Assembly: GCA_021838785.1 (NCBI GenBank)
Contig: JAKCCV010000012.1
Span: 1 to 64,000, forward strand
Length of the DNA stretch: 64,000 nt
From: Acidobacteriota bacterium
Lineage (GTDB): Bacteria; Acidobacteriota; Terriglobia; UBA7540
Direction of reading: 5' to 3'
The notes beneath the pieces were generated by a model, which was not told the origin of the DNA, searched no databases, and saw nothing but the letters and a program-made list of their open reading frames with translations. Position 1 is the first letter of the stretch, and every line of letters begins with the position of its first letter. Positions 1 to 8,982 of this stretch are shown here, piece by piece. The translations under genes were made by a program, and so were the position numbers.

Positions 1-1
1 G

Positions 2-121
2 CTGTACGAAGATCCTGGCCCCGCCCCTCCTCACCGAGCACAGGGCGTCAAACTGGAAAGGCGCCGCCGCTTCGACAACAACGACACGCACGGTCTGGTG
101 GAGGTGCAGTATGAAGCATAA
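2..121 (+). CDS. 3' end of an unidentified gene cut by the window edge
   Basis: An open frame enters from the left edge and stops at TAA 119-121. The visible 39 residues are rich in Arg and Asp near the end (RRRRFDNNDTHG) and finish in VEVQYEA. No family can be named from so short a piece. The last two codons and the stop lie inside sequence that belongs to the IS3 relic on the other strand, so the natural C-terminus may have been lost and replaced. It could also be a chance open frame. Confidence 0.25.
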   Translation: MYEDPGPAPPHRAQGVKLERRRRFDNNDTHGLVEVQYEA

Positions 122-375
122 GCCTTGTCGTAAGGGTTCACCGGCCGGCTCATGCTCGGCACCATGCCGTGTTTTTCCATCAGCGCCACATAGTCGGCGC
201 CGGCGTATTGAAACCCTCGGTCCGAATGGTGTACCAGGCCCGGTTGCGGACGCCGATTCTCGATGGCTTGTTCGAGCGCCCCGATCGTCAGCCGAGCCGT
301 CATGGTTCGGTCCAGGGCCCAGCCCACCACTCGCCGCAAGTAGGCATTCAGGATTACGGCCAAATAGCAGGTAGC
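118..375 (-). pseudogene. IS3-family transposase (OrfB) fragment
   Basis: The minus strand encodes about 86 residues of an rve integrase core: YLAVILNAYLRRVVGWAL, then LVHHSDRGFQYA with the second catalytic Asp, then a stretch ending NPYDKAYA. In the IS3 family the last motif normally runs on into the catalytic Glu (AESF); here the reading changes to unrelated sequence exactly at that point. The part before the fragment in the same open frame (376-573) does not resemble a transposase. The first catalytic Asp, the helix-turn-helix OrfA and both ends are missing, so this is a dead remnant. No terminal inverted repeats were recognised. Confidence 0.8.
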
Positions 376-704
376 GCAGAGGCGCGCGTCGTTGGCGCTC
401 CTCTGCGGCGTTTGTGCCGTCGGCCGCGGCAGTCGGGCTTTGGCAAGGAAAGGACGGTGGCAGGGGTCAAGGGCGGCAGGCGTCGGACGGCCCACCGCGC
501 AGGGCGGAGCTGCGCGTTGTGAAGCCGTGCGGTGCTTTCCCGCAGGCATCGGCTCGAGCCGCAGAGGTTCCAAGCGCGAACCTCCGCGCTACCGGCTGCG
601 CTGCGCGCGATGCCGTGAATCCGAGGTCAAGAGCCGCAAAGGAAGGCAGGCCACGGCTACCTTGGCGCTACGCGAGGAGCATATTCCAAGCCGATGTTTA
701 GAGG
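376..704. other. Intergenic stretch with one copy of a dispersed short repeat
   Basis: No convincing gene. The open frames here are on both strands, have arginine/alanine-rich translations and resemble no family. Positions 561-591 match two other intergenic sites in the window (1050-1081 and 43661-43691). In this copy AGGTTC and GAACCT form a 6-bp stem around a 7-nt loop. Confidence 0.5.
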
Positions 705-710
705 TACAAT
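705..710 (+). promoter_or_regulatory. Candidate -10 element (TACAAT) of a leaderless promoter
   Basis: TACAAT ends six bases before the ATG of the YdeI-type gene at 717, which would put the transcription start on or next to the start codon. No Shine-Dalgarno sequence lies between them. The -35 region at the expected distance (TATTCC, 682-687) is poor, so the promoter is inferred mainly from the -10 and the missing ribosome-binding site. Confidence 0.4.
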
Positions 711-716
711 CGAGCA

Positions 717-968
717 ATGGTCAAGAGAGCCATCCCCGGCGGTGTCGTCCATAGCCTGCCCGCGGATTTACGAAAGGCCCTCGCTCTTGATCCGGCGGCG
801 CTCGCAAAATGGCAGGACATTACGCCGCTCGCCCGCAATGAATGGATCTGCTGGATTATCTCCGTCAAGAAACCGGAAACCCGAAAGCAGCACGTCGAGA
901 GGACGCGCACGGAGCTTAAAGAAGGAATGCGGCGCCCCTGCTGCTGGCCCGGCTGCCCTCATCGTTGA
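717..968 (+). CDS. YdeI/OmpD-associated family protein
   Basis: 83 residues. The core matches the short stand-alone YdeI/OmpD-associated proteins (PF13376 type): a DLRKALALDP start, then TPLARNEWICW, then an ETRKQHVERTRTEL helix and a terminal RRPCCWPGCPHR. The last segment has three Cys and a His, which is typical of this group, although the cofactor or function is not established. Longer relatives are annotated as bacteriocin-protection proteins, but that role should not be assumed here. It stands alone, with no SD before the ATG and a TACAAT box just upstream, so it may be translated from a leaderless mRNA. Length and motif spacing agree with an intact gene. Confidence 0.8.
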   Translation: MVKRAIPGGVVHSLPADLRKALALDPAALAKWQDITPLARNEWICWIISVKKPETRKQHVERTRTELKEGMRRPCCWPGCPHR

Positions 969-1276
969 AAAAATAAATAAAGCCTCGGTGTAACCCGCCG
1001 CCACTGCTTGCGGTCATCGTGGGCGAAACGTGGATTTGGAGCGGGTGGCGCAGAGGTTGCGACACGCGAAACCGTGCGCTAGCGGCTGGTTTCAGGCGAG
1101 AAAACAAGGAACTCGCCGTGCAAACGTGGTGGCCGATGGGTCTTGTGGAACCAGAAATTTGGATTCTATTATCTTAAAAACAGGAGATTCTGTGAGTCAA
1201 CCTGAGCCCGGGGGGATGAAATGCCTCGCTCGGCCTATAACATATCCTAATGATAGGAATTAACTTAGCTTATGGG
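969..1276. other. Intergenic region without a recognisable gene
   Basis: No supported coding frame. A second copy of the dispersed short repeat is at 1050-1081. An AT-rich segment at 1155-1190 could hold a promoter for the downstream structured region, but no clean -35/-10 pair was found. Confidence 0.4.
1050..1081 (+). repeat. Dispersed short intergenic repeat, copy 2 of 3
   Basis: GCAGAGGTT followed by GCGACACGCGAA and ending GCGCTA; the same motif is at 561-591 and 43661-43691. All three copies are intergenic and differ at several positions in the middle. The flanks (GCGGCT or GGCTCGA before, CGGCTG after) are also partly shared. Confidence 0.55.
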
Positions 1277-1446
1277 AAGGCATGTTGTGATGATGCGCAA
1301 TTGGTTTGGAAGCGGACGTGCCATAAAGGAAGACGAGAGCTCGCATCGGTGAACCCTCATCGTTTGGGGGAATTGGCGCGAAGCTCGGAGATTAGACCCA
1401 AGACCCGACGCTTCGAGGGGAGGAGAAATTCTCCCCTCTTTTTTTT
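1277..1446 (+). ncRNA. Candidate structured small RNA ending in an intrinsic terminator
   Basis: Non-coding stretch with three nested or successive pairings that can be drawn by eye. GGCATG (1277-1282) pairs with CGTGCC (1317-1322). GAGCTCGC near 1340 pairs imperfectly with GCGCGAAGCTC near 1376. A perfect terminator hairpin follows at 1415-1438. No long open frame runs through it on the plus strand with family resemblance. I could not match it to 6S, tmRNA, SRP RNA or a known riboswitch. It could instead be a long 5' leader of an unrecognised short transcript. The terminator is clear; the RNA gene is an inference. Confidence 0.35.
1415..1446 (+). terminator. Strong rho-independent terminator
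   Basis: GAGGGGAG (1415-1422) and CTCCCCTC (1431-1438) form a perfect 8-bp stem with an 8-nt loop, followed directly by eight T residues (1439-1446). It lies far from the end of any recognised gene, so it implies a transcript that ends here. Confidence 0.85.
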
Positions 1447-1763
1447 GCCAACTCAAAGAAGCCTCGGGTCTGTTTGGGGTAACAACGGCTCGCTCAACAG
1501 GGTTAAACCAGTGGAGGATTGGCCGATACTGCGCCATTTTGGCTACAGGAATGCCTTACCTTGATGGTGAAGAAAGTACTGGCCCGACGCCAATGTCCGT
1601 GCAACCTTCTTGGTGGCAGAGGCTTCTAAGTGAGTGATTGCTCGATAGATACCTCGACGGCTGGTTCGTAGAAGCATTTCCAGTGTGGCAGTGGAGTTGC
1701 TCGACAAGCGATGAGAAGAAGGGTGGGGTTCCTCCGATTTTGGAAGATGAAGGGAGGTAAACA
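1447..1763. other. Upstream region of the repeat protein gene
   Basis: No gene seen; the open frames on the minus strand are shadows with no family resemblance. The segment ends with AGGGAGG at about 1753-1759, a strong ribosome-binding site for the gene at 1764. No riboswitch was recognised. Confidence 0.4.
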
Positions 1764-2363
1764 ATGAAAACAAAGCTCCTTTTAGCGACAATTTTTGTGG
1801 TGGCACTCGGTTGGGGGATTGATGCGCGAGCTGGAGCCATTCGATGGCTGGCTGGGAACTTTGTGCCAGCAACCAAAACGGCAGCTTCGGCGACGGTGAG
1901 CGGGGTGGCCAGAGCAAGTAAAGCAACGGTTAGCGCGGTCAAGACGGCGGCTCCGCCTACCGGTCACGCCATCGTGACGGCGGGGAAAGCGACGGGCGAT
2001 GCCGTGGCGGATGGAGCGGTGGCCACACGCAACGCGGTTGCCACGGCGGCTCCGCCTACTGGTCACGCCATCGTGACGGCGGGGAAAGCGACGGGCGATG
2101 CCGTGGCGGATGGCGCGGTGGCCACACGTAACGCGGTTGCCACGGCGGCTCCGCCTACTGGTCACGCCATCGTGACGGCGGGGAAAGCGACGGGCGATGC
2201 CGTGGCGGATGGCGCGGTGGCCACACGTCACGGCGTGAAAGCCGCTCCCGGATGGCTGGCAGAGCAAAGCTCCAACGTGGCTCACGGCGCCGAGGCTGCT
2301 CCGCGCTGGGTTGCCCAAAAGACATCCTCCGCCGCCAAGGCGGTTTGGAACACAATCTGGTAA
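1764..2363 (+). CDS. Exported alanine-rich protein with three 33-residue repeats
   Basis: 199 residues with an N-terminal signal peptide (MKTKLLLATIFVVALGWG, cleavage probably after ARA). The body is low-complexity, rich in Ala, Val, Thr and Gly. Three consecutive 33-residue units begin AAPPTGHAIVTAGKATGDA, and degenerate half-units flank them. A Trp-containing motif (APGWLAEQSS, then APRWVAQKTS, then AVWNTIW) marks the C-terminal part. Cys is absent. The function is not recognised. The amphipathic Ala/Val pattern suggests a fibrous or helical periplasmic or surface protein, but that is inference. The gene is monocistronic, with an AGGGAGG ribosome-binding site 5 nt before the ATG and a strong terminator 54 nt after the stop. 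Confidence 0.8.
   Translation: MKTKLLLATIFVVALGWGIDARAGAIRWLAGNFVPATKTAASATVSGVARASKATVSAVKTAAPPTGHAIVTAGKATGDAVADGAVATRNAVATAAPPTGHAIVTAGKATGDAVADGAVATRNAVATAAPPTGHAIVTAGKATGDAVADGAVATRHGVKAAPGWLAEQSSNVAHGAEAAPRWVAQKTSSAAKAVWNTIW
1947..2243 (+). repeat. Three tandem 99-bp coding repeats
   Basis: Units at 1947-2045, 2046-2144 and 2145-2243 differ at only a few bases (for example ACC/ACT in the Thr codon and GGA/GGC in the Gly codon). They stay in frame, adding 33 residues per unit. Near-identity at silent positions means recent duplication or ongoing homogenisation, so copy number may vary between strains. Confidence 0.95.
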
Positions 2364-2416
2364 AGCCTGCAAACCACGGCTCAATCAGATTGAGCGCAGG
2401 ATGCGGAAATGAAAAC

Positions 2417-2450
2417 AAAGAGGGCGCTTGAAAGCGCCCTCTTTCTTTTT
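2417..2450 (+). terminator. Rho-independent terminator after the repeat protein gene
   Basis: AAAGAGGGCGCT (2417-2428) and AGCGCCCTCTTT (2433-2444) form a perfect 12-bp stem with a TGAA loop, followed by CTTTTT. The A/T-rich stem base makes it potentially bidirectional. Confidence 0.9.
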
Positions 2451-2700
2451 GTGAGTCTGAATTCCTCGAAGACGCTTGTCTTCAACCTCATGAGTGGGCA
2501 TAATCGGACGTTCACCGATGGCGCGGGCGCAGCCACAAGCGTATGGGCGTAACCGACGGCGGCTGAAGCAGGCCAAGGCGCAAGAATGTTCGATGACCCG
2601 CGAGCGTGGAAGGGGGCCAGCACGCTTGCGTAACGGTTCGGCGTTGAGCCGTATGAATCCTCACGGATCGGCCCCGCTCGAAGGGGCGAGGAGATTCAAA

Positions 2701-3972
2701 ATGAGCGAAGACTCGGGACTTGGTCGGAAGAAGGCTTCGGGCAGCGCTTCGCGCCGCAGTTTTCTCAAGGGCGCAGCAGCGCTTGCCGTCAACGCACCGC
2801 TCGCGCGAGCGTATCCGGAGAAGCTCCACAGGGGTGGCGAGGCAACGTTTGCCTACGTGGGGACGTACAGTTCGCCCGAGGGGCCTGAAGGGATCCGAGG
2901 AAATGGCAAAGGAATCTACCTGTTCGCGGTGGACGCCGCGACGGGCGCGCTCGCGGAGCGCGAAGTCTTTCCCAACACAATGAATCCTTCCTGGGTTACC
3001 TTCAATCCCGCGAAGACTCATCTCTACTGCGTCAATGAAACCCATAGCTACAAGGGGCAAGCAACCGGGTCCGTCAGCGCGTATCTGATTGACCGTTCAA
3101 CCGGGCGGCTGAGCCTGCTCAACACCGTGAGTTCGGAAGGCTCGGGTCCAGCGCACATGAGCCTTCACCCTTCCGGGAAATTTGCGTTGGTGGCTAATTA
3201 CGCCGGCGGGACCATAGCCGTCATCGCCATTGGTCCAAAAGGCGAATTGGGGGCGGCAACTTTTGTGCATCATGATGAGGGGCCGGTCGGCGCAACCCAC
3301 GCCACCAGCGCTCCGCCGGGCAGTTTTGCGATTAGCGGGCATCATTCGCCGCACGCCCACATGATTCACGCCGACCCGTCGGGACGGTACGTGCTCTCGA
3401 CCGATTTGGGGATGGACAAAATTTTTGTGTGGAAGTTTGACTCGAATCGGGGGACGATGGCGCTGCATCAGACCGTTTCCCTTCCGAGCGGGGACGGGCC
3501 GCGACATTTTGCTTTTCACCCCAACGGCCGGTGGTTCTATTCGGATGAGGAAGAAGCCTCCACGCTGACCTTCTTCGAATATGACGCGGCGCATGGCCGG
3601 CTGAGGGAACGGGGCGCCGTCTCCGCGCTTCCCAAGGGCTTTGCCGGAACCAATTTTTCCTCGGAGGTTCGCGTTTCGCCGGATGGAAGATTCGTTTATG
3701 TGGCGAACCGGCTGCATGACAGCATCGCTCGGTTTGCGCTCGCGGCGGACGGATTTCCAACCTTTGCGGGAGAAACGTGGACTCGGGGCGACTATCCTCG
3801 CAGCTTCAATTTCGACCCCACCGGAAATTTCGTCTATTCCTGCAATCAGCGCGCGGACGCCGTGACCGTGTTCCGGGTGCATCAGCCGACAGGCGAGTTG
3901 ACGTTTACCGGCCAATATGTGCCCGTGGGCACTCCTGCCTCCATTATTTTCCTTGCGCCGCAAGGGAGTTAG
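2701..3972 (+). CDS. Tat-exported lactonase (6-phosphogluconolactonase-like beta-propeller)
   Basis: 423 residues from ATG 2701, preceded by GAGGAG at about 2690; the open frame extends further upstream but without a signal sequence. The N-terminus carries a twin-arginine signal (SRRSFLKGAAALAV), so the protein is exported folded. The rest is a seven-bladed propeller of the lactonase family (Pgl/CycB type), with the repeated blade pattern HPSGKFALVANY, HADPSGRYV, FHPNGRWFY, SPDGRFVYVANR and FDPTGNFVYSCNQ. Family members hydrolyse 6-phosphogluconolactone or similar lactones. Because this copy is exported, its substrate is more likely an extracytoplasmic sugar lactone than the pentose-phosphate intermediate. 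It stands alone. Confidence 0.88.
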   Translation: MSEDSGLGRKKASGSASRRSFLKGAAALAVNAPLARAYPEKLHRGGEATFAYVGTYSSPEGPEGIRGNGKGIYLFAVDAATGALAEREVFPNTMNPSWVTFNPAKTHLYCVNETHSYKGQATGSVSAYLIDRSTGRLSLLNTVSSEGSGPAHMSLHPSGKFALVANYAGGTIAVIAIGPKGELGAATFVHHDEGPVGATHATSAPPGSFAISGHHSPHAHMIHADPSGRYVLSTDLGMDKIFVWKFDSNRGTMALHQTVSLPSGDGPRHFAFHPNGRWFYSDEEEASTLTFFEYDAAHGRLRERGAVSALPKGFAGTNFSSEVRVSPDGRFVYVANRLHDSIARFALAADGFPTFAGETWTRGDYPRSFNFDPTGNFVYSCNQRADAVTVFRVHQPTGELTFTGQYVPVGTPASIIFLAPQGS

Positions 3973-4015
3973 CCGGCGCGACGGCGCTCCGGGTTGAGAC
4001 GCGGCGGCGCTTCAA

Positions 4016-4044
4016 TTGACAAGATTCGCGCTCGCCCGTAAAAT
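4016..4044 (+). promoter_or_regulatory. Near-consensus sigma70 promoter of the rplU operon
   Basis: TTGACA (4016-4021), a 17-bp spacer and TAAAAT (4039-4044). The predicted start is near 4051, giving a leader of about 26 nt to the rplU ATG. This is the best promoter match in the window and fits a highly expressed ribosomal protein operon. Confidence 0.85.
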
Positions 4045-4076
4045 GAAGATTCAGCACTGCTATCCAAAGGGGCGTT

Positions 4077-4388
4077 ATGTACGCGATATTTCAGACGGGT
4101 GGGAAGCAGTACCGGGTGGCTCCAGGCGACGTGGTGCGGGTGGAGAAACTTCCCGGCGAGCCGGGCTCGAGGGTGGAGTTCCAGCACGTTTACGCGATTC
4201 GCCAAGGCGAACTGATGACGGGTCAGCCCCTTATTAAGGGCGCTTGCGTTCGCGGGACGATTGTTTCGCACGGGCGAGCGGCCAAGGTCCGTGTGCTGAA
4301 GTACAAGCGGAAGAAGCAATATCGGCGCACGTTGGGGCACCGGCAAAATTTCAGTGAAGTTCGCATCAACGAGATTGTTGCGCCCTAA
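4077..4388 (+). CDS. rplU: 50S ribosomal protein L21
   Basis: 103 residues, the usual length. The opening [18 protein letters not shown] is diagnostic. The C-terminal part holds the basic [16 protein letters not shown] segment that contacts 23S rRNA. It is the first gene of the rplU-rpmA-obg group, which is conserved in most bacteria, and sits directly behind a strong promoter. An AAAGGGG ribosome-binding site precedes the ATG. Confidence 0.98.
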   Translation: MYAIFQTGGKQYRVAPGDVVRVEKLPGEPGSRVEFQHVYAIRQGELMTGQPLIKGACVRGTIVSHGRAAKVRVLKYKRKKQYRRTLGHRQNFSEVRINEIVAP

Positions 4389-4423
4389 GGCGATGCGGAC
4401 TTCACGCGATAAGGATCTTTTGT

Positions 4424-4687
4424 ATGGCGCACAAAAAAGGACTCGGCAGTTCGCGCAACGGGCGCGATTCCAACGCGCAACGCTTGGGCGTGAAGCGTTT
4501 TGATGGGCAATGGGTGAGCGGCGGTTCGATTTTAGTGCGCCAGCGGGGCACGCGCCTGAAACCCGGCGAGAACGTCGGGCTGGGCAAAGATGACACGCTC
4601 TACGCCAAGGTTCCGGGGGTGGTTCGGTTCGAGGATAAGGGGCAGAGAGGGCGCTTTGTGAGCGTTCTGCCCCGCGCGGCGAATTAG
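4424..4687 (+). CDS. rpmA: 50S ribosomal protein L27
   Basis: 87 residues, starting [19 protein letters not shown] with the typical basic N-terminal arm that reaches the peptidyl-transferase centre. There is no Firmicutes-type cleavable N-terminal extension. [18 protein letters not shown] is the conserved core. It lies 35 nt after rplU and is probably co-transcribed with it. Confidence 0.98.
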   Translation: MAHKKGLGSSRNGRDSNAQRLGVKRFDGQWVSGGSILVRQRGTRLKPGENVGLGKDDTLYAKVPGVVRFEDKGQRGRFVSVLPRAAN

Positions 4688-6518
<1,831 letters not shown>

Positions 6519-6522
<4 letters not shown>

Positions 6523-6863
6523 TGAATCCGCATTGGAGAGAGGCGGTCAGTGCCGCCCAAGGCCGAAAAGCCCTCAACCTGGAGGTGCTCAATCTGAAGG
6601 GCATCAGTTCTTTTACCGACTATTTTGTGATTTGCAGCGCCACCTCGACGCGGCACGCGCAAGCCATTTGCGACGCCATTCAGGCTCGGCTGGAGGAACT
6701 CGGCGTGCGGCTGGCCCACGTGGAGGGTTATGCTCAAGCGGAATGGATTCTGATGGACTACCTCGATTTTGTGGTCCATGTTTTTACCGAAAGGGCGCGG
6801 GAATTTTACGATCTTCCGCGATTGTGGAAAGCGGCGTCGCATGTCGCCATTGCCGAGGAGTGA
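6519..6863 (+). CDS. rsfS: Ribosomal silencing factor RsfS
   Basis: 114 residues; the ATG overlaps the nadD stop by 4 nt. The DUF143 core is clear: LNLKGISSFTDYFVICSA, then RHAQAICDAI, and DYLDFVVHVF. The protein binds L14 and blocks subunit joining when nutrients are short. The nadD-rsfS-rlmH order is widely conserved. Confidence 0.96.
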
Positions 6864-6936
6864 CGGCTCGGGCGCGCGACGGCGCCGTGAAACGCGGCAG
6901 TGACGAAAACGTCTCGCGGTCAAGAAGGAGCCAGCG

Positions 6937-7395
6937 ATGCGCATCCGTGTCCTGCGCGAAGGCAAGGCCCGGGATCCGCATTTGCGGGCTTTGGAGGCGG
7001 AATACGCGGCGCGCCTTGCTCGCTTCACGGACATTGTTCTGGAGGACGTGGCTTTCGAGCGGAAAGCGCCGGCGCGCCGGGAGCTCAGCGGCGAAGAGCG
7101 GCGGCTGATTGAGAAGCTGCGAGGGAGCGTGAAGATTCTGCTCGATCCCGCGGGCCAGCAGTGGACCTCAGAAGCCTTCGCCGAATGGTTGGAGAAACAA
7201 GCCACGCAGGGAACGCGAGAGTTGGCGTTCATGATTGGAGGCGCGGATGGATTTTCGTCGGCGTGGCGGAAGGAAGCCGACGTGCTCTTGGCGCTTTCCC
7301 GCATGACCTTCACGCACGAATGGGCCCGCGCCATTTTGCTCGAACAAATCTATCGCGGCTTTACCATGCTGCGGGGTTTCCCCTACGCGCGCTAA
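6937..7395 (+). CDS. rlmH: 23S rRNA pseudouridine-1915 N3-methyltransferase
   Basis: 152 residues, a SPOUT methyltransferase that methylates pseudouridine 1915 in helix 69 of assembled ribosomes, using SAM. The knot motif MIGGADGF is at about residues 98-105, followed by LLALSRMTFTHEWARAILLEQIYRG. The protein ends GFPYAR, where most RlmH proteins end PYHR or PYHK, so the usual His near the C-terminus is Ala here. An AAGGAG ribosome-binding site precedes the ATG. Confidence 0.95.
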   Translation: MRIRVLREGKARDPHLRALEAEYAARLARFTDIVLEDVAFERKAPARRELSGEERRLIEKLRGSVKILLDPAGQQWTSEAFAEWLEKQATQGTRELAFMIGGADGFSSAWRKEADVLLALSRMTFTHEWARAILLEQIYRGFTMLRGFPYAR

Positions 7396-7411
7396 CGAAC
7401 TCGAGGGTTGC

Positions 7412-7951
7412 TTGTCCGAAAACGAACGAGGCCTCATCATCGTCCACACCGGCGCGGGCAAAGGCAAGACAACCGCTGCCTTGGGTATCGCCTTCCGGGC
7501 CGTCGGCCAAGGCTTGCGCGTGTTGATGGTTCAATTCATCAAGGGATCGTGGCATTATGGCGAATTGGACGCGGCGCGGCTTTTGGGAGAAGATCGAATG
7601 CGCATTCTCCCCATGGGCCGGGGGTTTGTGAAGGTCGGCGTCGAAAAGCCCGATCCCGCGGATGTTCGCCTGGTTGAGGAAGCCTGGCAATTCGCCCGCG
7701 AGGAGATTTTGAGAGGCGAATACGATCTGGTGATTTTGGACGAAATCAACTACGCCATCAGCTACAAGATGCTGGAGGCGGAAAAAGTGGTCGAGGCGCT
7801 GAAGAGCAAGCCGGAAGGGGTGCATGTGATTCTGACGGGGCGCAACGCCCACCCGTCGCTGTTGGAAATCGCCGATTTAGTCACCGAGATGCGCGAGGTG
7901 AAGCATCCGTTTCAGAAAGGAGTTCTCGCTCAGCGCGGCATTGATTATTGA
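7412..7951 (+). CDS. cobO: Corrinoid adenosyltransferase (CobO/BtuR type)
   Basis: 179 residues from TTG 7412, the only sensible start before the Walker A motif TGAGKGKTTAALG. It adenosylates reduced corrinoids to give adenosylcobalamin or its precursors. Other family marks are MVQFIKGSWHYGE and VILDEINYAISY (Walker B-like). No other cobalamin genes are nearby, so it may serve salvage for B12-dependent enzymes encoded elsewhere. It begins 16 nt after rlmH, and its stop overlaps a possible TTG start of accD. Confidence 0.92.
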   Translation: MSENERGLIIVHTGAGKGKTTAALGIAFRAVGQGLRVLMVQFIKGSWHYGELDAARLLGEDRMRILPMGRGFVKVGVEKPDPADVRLVEEAWQFAREEILRGEYDLVILDEINYAISYKMLEAEKVVEALKSKPEGVHVILTGRNAHPSLLEIADLVTEMREVKHPFQKGVLAQRGIDY

Positions 7952-8004
7952 CTGAGCCTCGGGTCGCCACAGCCTCGAACTCTGTGCCGGCTCGGTTTAA
8001 TCGA

Positions 8005-8874
8005 ATGACTTGGTTCCGAAAAGAGAAAAAGCCGCTTGAAACTTCGCCCGCCGAAAAGCGCGTTCAGACCGAGGGGCTATGGACGAAGTGTGAGGGATGC
8101 AAACAAATCCTTTGGAAGAAAGATTTGGAAAACAACCTTCAATGCTGCCCGAAGTGCGGCTTCCACTTCAAGATGGGTTCGCGGGCGCGGCTGGCCATGC
8201 TGTTCGACGAGGGCAAATATGAGGAGTACGACGCCGGCTTGGCGTCTCCCGACCCGCTCCACTTTGCCGACCGCAAAACGTATCGAGCGCGGCTGGAGGA
8301 GGCGCAAAAGCTCACGGGCATGAAGGACGCCCTGTTGACCGGCCGCGGATTGATGGCCGGCAAGCCGATCATCATTTGCGCCATGGAATTCCAGTTTATT
8401 GGGGGCAGCATGGGCGCCGTGGTGGGCGAGAAGATCACTCGGGCGATTGACCGCTGCATCGCCCAGCGGCTGCCGCTGGTCATCATATCCTGTTCGGGGG
8501 GCGCGCGCATGATGGAGGGAGCCATTAGTCTGTTGCAGCTCGCCAAGATTAGCGCGGCGCTCGCGAGGTTCGACGAAACCCGGAAACCCTATATATCGGT
8601 TTTGACGAATCCCACGACGGGCGGTACGACGGCAAGCTTCGCCATGTTGGGCGATTTGAATATCGCCGAGCCGGGGGCGTTGATTGGATTTGCCGGTCCT
8701 CGGGTGATTGAGCAGACAATCCACCAGAAGTTGCCGGAAGGGTTCCAACGCTCGGAGTTTCTCTTGGCGCACGGGATGTTGGACGCCATTGTGCCGCGAA
8801 AAGACTTGAAGTCTTATCTTGCTTCCACGCTGGAGCTGCTGGGCGCATGGAATTCTTCGCCCACACGCTCCTGA
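8005..8874 (+). CDS. accD: Acetyl-CoA carboxylase carboxyltransferase subunit beta
   Basis: 289 residues from ATG 8005 (MTWFRKEKKP, as in homologues). An in-frame TTG at 7948 overlapping the previous stop would add 19 residues and cannot be excluded. A C4 zinc ribbon (CEGC, then CPKC 15 residues later) opens the protein. The carboxyltransferase core follows: GGSMGAVVGEKI, SCSGGARMMEGA, NPTTGGTTASFAMLGD and GFAGPRVIEQTI. With the alpha subunit (not in this window) it transfers carboxyl from biotin to acetyl-CoA in fatty-acid synthesis. The accD-folC order is common. Confidence 0.97.
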   Translation: MTWFRKEKKPLETSPAEKRVQTEGLWTKCEGCKQILWKKDLENNLQCCPKCGFHFKMGSRARLAMLFDEGKYEEYDAGLASPDPLHFADRKTYRARLEEAQKLTGMKDALLTGRGLMAGKPIIICAMEFQFIGGSMGAVVGEKITRAIDRCIAQRLPLVIISCSGGARMMEGAISLLQLAKISAALARFDETRKPYISVLTNPTTGGTTASFAMLGDLNIAEPGALIGFAGPRVIEQTIHQKLPEGFQRSEFLLAHGMLDAIVPRKDLKSYLASTLELLGAWNSSPTRS

Positions 8875-8982
8875 GTGGACCGCCCCATCTCGTCGGTCTG
8901 TAGCTGTGGCCTTGGGCCACGAGAACCGGCGGATAAGATATCCCTATGAATCGGCTCAACCTGCGCCCGCGGTGAGGACACT

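Noticed and set aside
376-573. N-terminal part of the IS3 transposase frame
   Set aside because: The translation upstream of the integrase core is Pro/Arg/Ala-rich and unlike OrfB, so the relic is limited to 118-375.
1947-2243. CRISPR array
   Set aside because: The three 99-bp units are contiguous and in frame in a coding gene, with no spacers.
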